DNA of 11,486 bases, taken from the NCBI GenBank assembly GCA_905215795.1, contig CAJMRV010000035.1, positions 1-11,486 of the forward strand. The letters run 5' to 3'. Position 1 is the stretch's first letter; the number at the start of each line of letters is the position of its first letter. Below are positions 6,700-11,486 of the stretch, piece after piece. The notes beneath the pieces were generated by a model that worked only from the letters and a program-made list of their open reading frames with translations, ran no database searches and was not told where the DNA came from. Source of the stretch: an uncultured bacterium. GTDB lineage: Bacteria; Pseudomonadota; Gammaproteobacteria; Burkholderiales; Burkholderiaceae_F. The translations under genes were made by a program, and so were the position numbers.

Positions 6700-8061
6700 T
6701 CAGAAGCCGCGCTTCTTGTTCTCCTCGAGGGCGGTGCGCACGACCTTGCGCGCCAGGGCCGAGGTGGGGTCGATCATGACGACCTCCTTGCCCGCGCAGG
6801 GGAAGTGGTCCGACTCGCTCATGATGAGCGGGAGTTCGGTGCAGCCCAGGATGAGCACGTTGCAGTCGAAGTTCTCGACGAGGTACTCGGCGGCCTTCTT
6901 GAGGTCCTCGTAGCACTCGCCCGTCGTGAAGCCGGCCTTGGCGCCCTTGGGGCCGTAGATGGCGTTCATGACGCGCTTCTGGTTCTCCTCGTCGGGCGTG
7001 AAGATCGGCAGGCCGAGCTCCTCGGCGCGCTTGCCGTAGATGCCCGACTTGACGGTGCCCGAGGTGGCGAGCAGGCCGATCCTCGCTTTCTTGCCGAGCT
7101 TCTCGAGGATCTCCTCCATCGTCGTCTGCTGCATGTTGATGAACGGGATCGACAGGCGGCGTTCAAGGAACGGGACGAAGGCGTGGGCCGTGTTGCAGGG
7201 GACGATCACGGCGTCGCAGCCGTCCGCCTCGAGGCGGCGGGCGCAGTCGAGCATGGCGATCGTCGGGTCCTCGCCGCCCTCGAGCAGGCACACGGTGCGG
7301 TCGGGAATCTGCGGGTTCTGTTCGACGACCACGCGGATGTGTTCCTGGTCGTTCTTGGCCGGGGTGGCCTTGGTGATCTTGTCGTAGAGGTCCACGGTCG
7401 CCGCGGGCCCGAGGCCGCCGATCATGCCGACCTTGAAGGGGCGCGGCTTGCGGGCGGGGCGGTGGCCCATGGTGACTTCGGCGGCGAGCACGGGGAAGGC
7501 GATCGCGGGGACGCCGGCGCTCTGGAGGAGCGCGGCGACGGCGGCGGCGCCCTGGCCGAACACGCAGATCACGTCGGAGAGCTTGCTTTCCATGAAGGTG
7601 ACCACCTTCTCGACGATCGCGGCGCCGTCCACGGAGCCTTCGAGGTGCAGCGCGGCGCGGCCGCCGAGTTCTTCGGCGGGGATCTCCTCGCCCACGGTGA
7701 GCGCGGTGATTGAGTCGGATTCGGCGAGGCGGCCGAGTTCGGCGAGCAGTTCGACGGGGCCGAGCACCGGCACGGAGACGTGCTTCTTGACGGCCTCGAT
7801 CCACTTCCAGAGGCGTTCGTCGGCGGCGACGACGGCGTCGGCGGCGTGGTCCTCGAGGGCGCGCACGAGGTCGAAGAGCTCCATCTTCTCGTCGGCGGCG
7901 TCGGCGTCATCGGCGAGGCGCACGCGGCGGATGATCGGGATCAGACGGGATTCGGTGAGTTCGGCCGCCTTCTCGAGGGATTCGATGTAGGGGCGTTCCG
8001 CTTCGGCGTTGTCGGCGCAGATGAGCCCGATGACGACGGGCGCTTGCTTTTCATTGGTCAT
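6700..8061 (-). CDS. Aspartate/glutamate racemase-family protein with an extra degenerate N-terminal domain
   Basis: This 453-residue cytoplasmic protein is about twice the usual 230-270 residues of the family. The C-terminal half (about 209-453) is a complete cofactor-independent racemase of the aspartate racemase type. It has GGLGPAATVDLYDKI (from 214), the first catalytic cysteine Cys289 in PCNTAH, the second Cys407 in GCTELPLI, and a closing DPTSALARKVV segment. The N-terminal half (about 8-200) has a similar alternating strand-helix pattern and length but lacks both cysteine motifs, so it may be a catalytically dead copy or a regulatory domain; that is inference. The ATG at 8061 has GAGGAGA at 8073-8067. 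In-frame ATGs at 8130 and 8166 would add 23 or 35 residues but lack a good binding site and overlap the structured leader. The likely reaction is interconversion of L- and D-aspartate or a related acidic amino acid. It is transcribed alone. Confidence 0.85.
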   Translation of the reverse strand: MTNEKQAPVVIGLICADNAEAERPYIESLEKAAELTESRLIPIIRRVRLADDADAADEKMELFDLVRALEDHAADAVVAADERLWKWIEAVKKHVSVPVLGPVELLAELGRLAESDSITALTVGEEIPAEELGGRAALHLEGSVDGAAIVEKVVTFMESKLSDVICVFGQGAAAVAALLQSAGVPAIAFPVLAAEVTMGHRPARKPRPFKVGMIGGLGPAATVDLYDKITKATPAKNDQEHIRVVVEQNPQIPDRTVCLLEGGEDPTIAMLDCARRLEADGCDAVIVPCNTAHAFVPFLERRLSIPFINMQQTTMEEILEKLGKKARIGLLATSGTVKSGIYGKRAEELGLPIFTPDEENQKRVMNAIYGPKGAKAGFTTGECYEDLKKAAEYLVENFDCNVLILGCTELPLIMSESDHFPCAGKEVVMIDPTSALARKVVRTALEENKKRGF

Positions 8062-8066
8062 GAGAG

Positions 8067-8073
8067 TCTCCTC
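8067..8073 (-). promoter_or_regulatory. Ribosome binding site that fixes the racemase start
   Basis: On the minus strand GAGGAGA lies a few bases before the ATG at 8061. It decides against the longer in-frame starts at 8130 and 8166. Confidence 0.75.
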
Positions 8074-8100
8074 AGTTTTTATTTCTTGTGGTTGTTCAAG

Positions 8101-8142
8101 GCGGGGGAAGGGTTCTTCCGTCTTGGTCATGACGGCCCCCGC
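8101..8142 (-). promoter_or_regulatory. Structured leader of the racemase-family gene
   Basis: An outer stem pairs GCGGGGG (8101-8107) with CCCCCGC (8136-8142). Inside it, CCGTC (8118-8122) pairs with GACGG (8131-8135), and a small GAA/TTC hairpin lies at 8108-8115, giving a branched fold. If transcription starts from the GATAAT at 8160-8155, this fold begins within about 6 nt of the mRNA 5' end. It may stabilise the transcript or bind a ligand; neither is shown. Confidence 0.35.
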
Positions 8143-8154
8143 AGTCGATGGTTC

Positions 8155-8160
8155 ATTATC
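8155..8160 (-). promoter_or_regulatory. Candidate -10 box of the racemase-family gene
   Basis: GATAAT on the minus strand differs from the consensus at one position, and predicts a start near 8148 and a leader of about 87 nt. No convincing -35 box is visible at the right distance. The region 8161-8360 further upstream contains AT-rich patches and no gene. Confidence 0.3.
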
Positions 8161-8365
8161 GCCCAAATGCCGCTGCGAATCGTCTTCTTTCCTTCGGGGT
8201 ACTCAAAATGGGGCATTAAAAACCGCGTGAAGAGCGGATTTTCAGGGTTTTCACTTATGACAAGGCGTTGTGTTTTCTTCCCGGTGAAGGAGAAGTGCGG
8301 TGGAAGGCCGTTACGACCGGATTGGAACGACGGTCGGGAGGCACGATGGAGGGGCGGATGTGAAG

Positions 8366-8412
8366 AAACCCCGGCGGGGGCGTCCTATCTCTTGGACGTC
8401 CCCGGCCGGGGT
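8366..8412 (-). terminator. Terminator of fhs
   Basis: A 19-bp stem with a single bulged base joins AACCCCGGC plus GGGGGCGTCC (8366-8384) to GGACGTCCCC plus GGCCGGGGTT (8393-8412), with an 8-nt loop. On the minus strand it ends in GGGGTTTCTTC, moderately T-rich. It lies 30 nt beyond the fhs stop codon. Confidence 0.8.
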
Positions 8413-8442
8413 TCCTCTGTGGGTGCGTTCAGGCCCGGGTGA

Positions 8443-10086
8443 TCAGGCGAGGCCGGTGATCCTGCCGTCCCTGACGTCGATGTTCAGGGCCGCGGGAGCC
8501 TTCGGGAGGCCCGGCATGCGCATGATGTCGCCCGTCGTCACGACGATGAAGCCCGCGCCCGCGTTGAGGATCAGGCGCTGGACCGGCACTTCGAAGCCCT
8601 CGGGGGCGCCGGAGAGCTTGGCGTCCGCGGAGAACGAGAACGGCGTCTTGGCGATGCACACGGGCAGCTTGTCGTAGCCCATCGCCTCGAGGCGCTTGAG
8701 GTCCTTCTTGGCGTCCTTGCTCCATTCGAGGCGGCCGGCCTTGTAGATCCCGGAGGTGATCTTCGTGATCTTCTCGACGAGCGTGTCCTCGAGGCCGTAG
8801 GTTTCGTGGATCTCGGCGCCGCGGTCGGCGGCGGCCATCACGGCGTCGGCGAGCTCGAGGGCGCCTTCGCCGCCCTTTTCAAAGCCCTTGGAGAGCGCGC
8901 AGGCCACGCCCAGGCGGGCCGCTTCGGCGCGGATCACGTCGAGTTCCTCCTCGGCGTCGGTCCAGAAGTGGTTGATCGCGACGACGACGTTGAGGCCGAA
9001 GGCCTTGAGATTCTCGATGTGGCGCGTGAGGTTGGGGAGGCCCTTCTTGAGGTTCTCCACGTTCACTTCGCCCAGGGCCTTCAGGTCCTGGCCGCCGTGC
9101 CACTTGAGGGCGCGCGTGCTGGTGACGAGGACCGCGGCGGAGGGCTTGAGGCCCGCGGCGCGGCACTTGATGTTGATGAACTTCTCGGCGCCGAGGTCCG
9201 CACCGAAGCCCGCCTCCGTGACGGCGTAGTCGCCCATGGCGAGGGCCGTGCGGGTGGCCGCGACGGAGTTGCAGCCGTGGGCGATGTTGGCGAACGGGCC
9301 GCCGTGGATCAGGGCGGGGGTCCCTTCGAGCGTCTGAACGAGGTTGGGCTTCATGGCCTCCTTCAGGAGCGCCATGAGGGAGCCGGCGACCTTGAGGTCG
9401 GCCACGGTCACGGGCTTGTCTTCGCGGTCGATGCCGACGACGATGCGTTCGAGGCGGGCGCGCAGGTCCTCCTCGGAGTCGGCCAGGCACACGACGGCCA
9501 TCAGTTCGGAGGCGGCCGTGATGTCGAAGCCGGTTTCAGCGGGGGTGCCGTTGGCGCGGCCGCCCAGACCCGTGATGATGTTCCTCAGGGAGCGGTCGTT
9601 GACGTCCATCACGCGCTTCCAGAGGATCTCCTTGAAGTCGACCTGGCCCTGGTGGCGGGCGTTGTCGATCAGCGCGGCGAGCAGGTTGTTGGCGCTCGTG
9701 ATCGCGTGGAAGTCACCCGTGAAGTGCAGGTTGATCGGCTCCATCGGCAGGACCTGGGAGTAGCCGCCGCCCGTGGCGCCGCCCATCATGCCGAAGACGG
9801 GGCCGAGGGAGGGTTCGCGCAGGGCCAGCACGGCCTTCTTGCCGCGGCGGTGGATGGCCTGGGCGAGCGCGATCGACGTGGTGGTCTTGCCCGAGCCCGC
9901 GGGCATGCCCGAGGTGGCGGTCACGAGGACGAGGCGGCCCTTGGCGGGGCGGGACTCATGGACGTCCACCTTGGCCATGTAGCGGCCGTAGGGTTCGTAT
10001 TCGGCTTCCGAAAGCCCCGCTTCGCGGGCGATTTCGGAGATGGGTTTGAGTTTGGCCTGTTGGGCGATCTCGATGTCGCTGAGCAC
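8443..10086 (-). CDS. fhs: Formate-tetrahydrofolate ligase
   Basis: This 547-residue cytoplasmic enzyme makes 10-formyltetrahydrofolate from formate, tetrahydrofolate and ATP, feeding purine and one-carbon metabolism. Landmarks in order are the SDIEIAQQAKLKPI start, a P-loop GMPAGSGKT (60-68), REPSLGPVFGM (90-100), NLHFTGDFHAITSANN (119-134), RALKWHGG, KGGEGALELAD, and a C-terminal AGAGFIVVTTGDIMRMPGLP stretch. Length is close to the usual 555 or so. The start is GTG at 10086, 6 nt after AAGGAG (10098-10093), and places the family's conserved N-terminus at residue 2; a longer in-frame reading to 10203 crosses the promoter. The P-loop reads GSGKT where the family usually has GEGKT. No folD or other folate gene adjoins it, and it has its own promoter and terminator, so it appears monocistronic. 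A palindrome on its -10 box suggests repression. Confidence 0.96.
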   Translation of the reverse strand: MLSDIEIAQQAKLKPISEIAREAGLSEAEYEPYGRYMAKVDVHESRPAKGRLVLVTATSGMPAGSGKTTTSIALAQAIHRRGKKAVLALREPSLGPVFGMMGGATGGGYSQVLPMEPINLHFTGDFHAITSANNLLAALIDNARHQGQVDFKEILWKRVMDVNDRSLRNIITGLGGRANGTPAETGFDITAASELMAVVCLADSEEDLRARLERIVVGIDREDKPVTVADLKVAGSLMALLKEAMKPNLVQTLEGTPALIHGGPFANIAHGCNSVAATRTALAMGDYAVTEAGFGADLGAEKFINIKCRAAGLKPSAAVLVTSTRALKWHGGQDLKALGEVNVENLKKGLPNLTRHIENLKAFGLNVVVAINHFWTDAEEELDVIRAEAARLGVACALSKGFEKGGEGALELADAVMAAADRGAEIHETYGLEDTLVEKITKITSGIYKAGRLEWSKDAKKDLKRLEAMGYDKLPVCIAKTPFSFSADAKLSGAPEGFEVPVQRLILNAGAGFIVVTTGDIMRMPGLPKAPAALNIDVRDGRITGLA

Positions 10087-10092
10087 GTTGGT

Positions 10093-10098
10093 CTCCTT
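10093..10098 (-). promoter_or_regulatory. Ribosome binding site that fixes the fhs GTG start
   Basis: AAGGAG on the minus strand lies 6 nt before GTG at 10086. No in-frame ATG lies near this point, and the protein family's N-terminus begins here. Confidence 0.8.
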
Positions 10099-10131
10099 GA
10101 GTGTGATCTCTTGGGGGTGGTTCGAAGGATT

Positions 10132-10153
10132 CTCCGAGTATAGCCACTCGGAG
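10132..10153 (-). promoter_or_regulatory. fhs promoter with palindromic operator over the -10 box
   Basis: CTCCGAGT (10132-10139) and ACTCGGAG (10146-10153) form a perfect 8-bp inverted repeat with a 6-bp spacer. On the minus strand the -10 hexamer TATACT occupies 10142-10137, inside the palindrome. Transcription would start near 10130, giving a leader of about 44 nt. The -35 region has no good match to consensus. A dimeric protein bound here would block RNA polymerase, so repression is the simplest reading. Confidence 0.5.
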
Positions 10154-10260
10154 GTAGATGCTGGCGCGGCACGCCGTCCGTAAACGGGCGCGACGGCCTT
10201 CAATCAGGGTTAATCCCGATGCTTTTCCGAGCAGGAGGGCGGCTCCCTTTCCGGAAAAAG

Positions 10261-10287
10261 CGAAGGCCCGTTTGAAACGGGCCTTCG
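10261..10287 (-). terminator. Terminator of the response regulator gene
   Basis: CGAAGGCCCG (10261-10270) pairs with CGGGCCTTCG (10278-10287) around a TTTGAAA loop. On the minus strand it is followed by CTTTTTCC. It starts 16 nt beyond the regulator's stop codon. Confidence 0.85.
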
Positions 10288-10303
10288 GATTCGGGACGGA
10301 TTG

Positions 10304-10939
10304 TCAGAGCGGGTCGCCCGAGCGGAGCAGCAGGCGCGCGATCTCGGCGGCGTTGTGCATGTCGAGCTTGCGGTAGGCGGCGCCTCGGTGCACCTGGACG
10401 GTCTTCTCGGAGATGCCGAACTCGCGTGCGACCTCCTTGTTCGAGTAGCCCTGGCTCACCATGCGGATCACTTCGCGCTCGCGCTGGGTGAGCTGTTCGA
10501 GGCGGCTCTTGAAGTCGGCCACTTCGGCGAAGTTGCGGCGGTGGGCGAGGTTCTTGGCGACGGCGTTCTCGATCGCCTCGAGCAGGCGCTGGTCGTCGAC
10601 CGGCTTCTGGAGGAAGTCCATGGCGCCCGCCTTGAGGGTCTGGACGGCCATGTCGATGTCGCCGTGACCGGAGATGAAGATGATCGGCAGGTCGCAGCCG
10701 ATCTCCGTGAGCTTGTTCTGGAGCTCGAGCCCGGACATGTGCGGCATGCGCACGTCGAGGAGCATGCACCCGGGACGGGCGAAGTCGTTGCTCGAGAGGA
10801 AGGAGACCGCATCGGCGTAGGTCGCGACGTCCCAGCCTTCGCCTTCGATGAGGAAGGCCCAGGAGTTGCGCATGGCATCGTCGTCGTCGATCACGCGGAT
10901 GAGCGGCGTATCAATCTTTTGCGGGGAGAACATTGGCAC
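10304..10939 (-). CDS. FixJ/NarL-type two-component response regulator
   Basis: This 211-residue cytoplasmic transcription factor has a phosphoacceptor domain (about 12-130) with acidic residues Asp18-Asp21, phosphoacceptor Asp62 in LLDVRMP, Ser90 and Lys112 in QKPV. A LuxR-type helix-turn-helix (about 147-205) follows, with LTQREREVIRMVSQGYSNKEVA and SEKTVQVHRG. The ISGHGDIDMAV and LKAGAMDFLQKPV stretches are typical of the FixJ group, which includes FixJ, TtrR and similar regulators of respiratory genes. GTG at 10939 is chosen because AAGGA (10953-10949) lies 9 nt before it; the ATG at 10933 would have 15-nt spacing. No histidine kinase gene is next to it within the window, so it is an orphan as far as can be seen. 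Its targets are unknown; the molybdoenzyme gene is a reasonable candidate only by function and proximity. Confidence 0.92.
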   Translation of the reverse strand: MPMFSPQKIDTPLIRVIDDDDAMRNSWAFLIEGEGWDVATYADAVSFLSSNDFARPGCMLLDVRMPHMSGLELQNKLTEIGCDLPIIFISGHGDIDMAVQTLKAGAMDFLQKPVDDQRLLEAIENAVAKNLAHRRNFAEVADFKSRLEQLTQREREVIRMVSQGYSNKEVAREFGISEKTVQVHRGAAYRKLDMHNAAEIARLLLRSGDPL

Positions 10940-11140
10940 TTCTGTGGGTCCTTTTTATTCTGGATGCGTGGAGGGCAGCCCTTTCCCGATGGCGGGACGG
11001 CACGGCCCCACGCCTTTCAATTGGTCTTAAACACAAACCATTTTAACCTGAAAAAAATGCGCCGCGGGGGTGCGGAGCGGATAATCGGAAAAGGAGGGGG
11101 AAGGTCGGGTTCGGGCCGCGCGCGTCCCCGGCATCCCCGT

Positions 11141-11146
11141 TATACT
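11141..11146 (+). promoter_or_regulatory. Candidate -10 box of the lipoprotein gene
   Basis: TATACT matches the -10 consensus at five of six positions. The predicted start is near 11153, giving a leader of about 92 nt. The DNA 16-18 bp upstream is nearly pure G and C with no -35 box. Confidence 0.35.
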
Positions 11147-11156
11147 TTCTTATGAA

Positions 11157-11189
11157 GGGGGGAGGTCCCGTCGTGCGGAGCCTCCCCCC
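11157..11189 (+). promoter_or_regulatory. Hairpin at the 5' end of the lipoprotein transcript
   Basis: GGGGGGAGG (11157-11165) pairs perfectly with CCTCCCCCC (11181-11189). Inside, TCC (11166-11168) can pair with GGA (11177-11179). It would begin a few bases after the predicted transcription start. No T tract follows, so it is not a terminator; 5' stabilisation is one possibility. Confidence 0.45.
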
Positions 11190-11244
11190 GACCGACCCGA
11201 GACCACGCACGACCACGCCAACGGACAGACCCCAAAGGAGATCC

Positions 11245-11486
11245 ATGTCGAAACTGAGACGCCGCCTGGGCATCCTCTGCGTCATCGCGGCCGCCGCGGG
11301 ACTCACCGCCTGCGGGACCGAACGCTATCCCTCCGAGATCCCCGCCTCGGCGCTCGAGGTGCTCCCGAGCTACGACGAGGTGTGCCTCCTCGAGTCGAGC
11401 CACCTGACGACGCAGGCCCTGACCGACGCCCTCGAGAGCGGGCTGCGCGCCACCGGCGCCAACGTGCGCTTCCTCCCGGCCGGGGA
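11245..11486 (+). CDS. Lipoprotein of unknown function, 5' part only
   Basis: About 80 codons are present before the window ends. The N-terminus (MSKLRRRLGILCV, hydrophobic Ala-rich core, LTAC lipobox with Cys23) is a clear lipoprotein signal. The mature part begins GTERYPSEIPASALEVLPSY, followed by a strand-helix-strand pattern (VCLLES, then ALTDALESGLRATG, then NVRFLPAG). The layout faintly recalls small lipoproteins of the Sbal_3080 type, a resemblance from memory with low certainty. The ATG is preceded by AAAGGAG at 11234-11240. It is transcribed away from the response regulator gene. Function is unknown. Confidence 0.8.
   Translation, partial: MSKLRRRLGILCVIAAAAGLTACGTERYPSEIPASALEVLPSYDEVCLLESSHLTTQALTDALESGLRATGANVRFLPAG

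Larger units (their letters stand above)
10940..11244. other. Divergent intergenic region
   Basis: These 305 bases separate the minus-strand regulator from the plus-strand lipoprotein gene. The regulator side holds a stem GCGTGG (10966-10971) with CCACGC (11008-11013) enclosing a hairpin TCCCG/CGGGA (10984-10988, 10993-10997). A weak minus-strand promoter could be TTTTCA (11054-11049) with TTTAAG (11031-11026). An AT-rich patch spans about 11017-11058. The lipoprotein side holds a TATACT and a hairpin described separately. I see no gene. Confidence 0.4.

Noticed and set aside
6652..7713. A 353-codon plus-strand frame opposite the racemase-family gene
   Set aside because: Antisense shadow produced by third-position G/C bias, with no ribosome binding site or recognisable protein.
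8806..10143. A 445-codon plus-strand frame opposite fhs
   Set aside because: Antisense shadow; fhs on the other strand is unmistakable.
10301..11155. A 284-codon plus-strand frame opposite the response regulator
   Set aside because: Shadow of the regulator gene that continues into the non-coding divergent region; no protein motif or start signal.
1..11486. CRISPR arrays, insertion sequences, tRNA or rRNA genes
   Set aside because: No regularly spaced repeats, transposase-like frames, terminal inverted repeats with target duplications, or cloverleaf sequences were seen.

Overview
The window is compact, high-GC DNA with strong G/C preference at third codon positions, which leaves long open frames antisense to the real genes. 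Gene content points to an anaerobic, respiring betaproteobacterium of the gut type: a Tat-exported DMSO/TMAO-reductase-type molybdoenzyme, formate-tetrahydrofolate ligase, a FixJ-type response regulator and two lipoproteins. Sutterellaceae (Burkholderiales) is my best guess. That is inference from gene content and protein style, not a database match.

Layout. Bases 1-170 hold several stem-loops ending in a strong rho-independent terminator of a transcript that starts upstream. From about 438 to 3566 a plus-strand operon encodes a three-part ABC importer of the TrpXYZ-like class: lipoprotein binding protein (603-1604), permease (1772-2659) and ATPase (2711-3499). It has a highly structured leader, a stem-loop between the first two genes, and a terminator that looks bidirectional. 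Convergent to it on the minus strand is the molybdoenzyme (3667-6237). It is open over almost its whole length, but an amber codon (6112-6114) separates the Tat signal peptide from the catalytic part. Its upstream region carries a good promoter, an FNR-like box and an 8-bp dyad. Further along the minus strand are a two-domain aspartate/glutamate racemase-family protein (6700-8061), formate-tetrahydrofolate ligase fhs (8443-10086, GTG start) and a FixJ/NarL-type response regulator (10304-10939, GTG start). Each of these three has its own upstream region and its own terminator hairpin. A plus-strand lipoprotein gene begins at 11245 and runs off the end.

How the genes might work together. The importer is a self-contained operon, probably for an aromatic or other amino acid. 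The molybdoenzyme would be a terminal reductase in the periplasm, but no cytochrome partner or chaperone gene is in the window. The response regulator has no kinase next to it in the window. Fhs feeds one-carbon units into folate metabolism. I see no single operon joining these functions.

I see no mobile element, CRISPR array, tRNA or rRNA gene. The observations most worth checking are the amber codon in the molybdoenzyme, the palindrome lying on the fhs -10 box, the roughly 100-nt structured leader of the importer, and the degenerate N-terminal half of the racemase-family protein.
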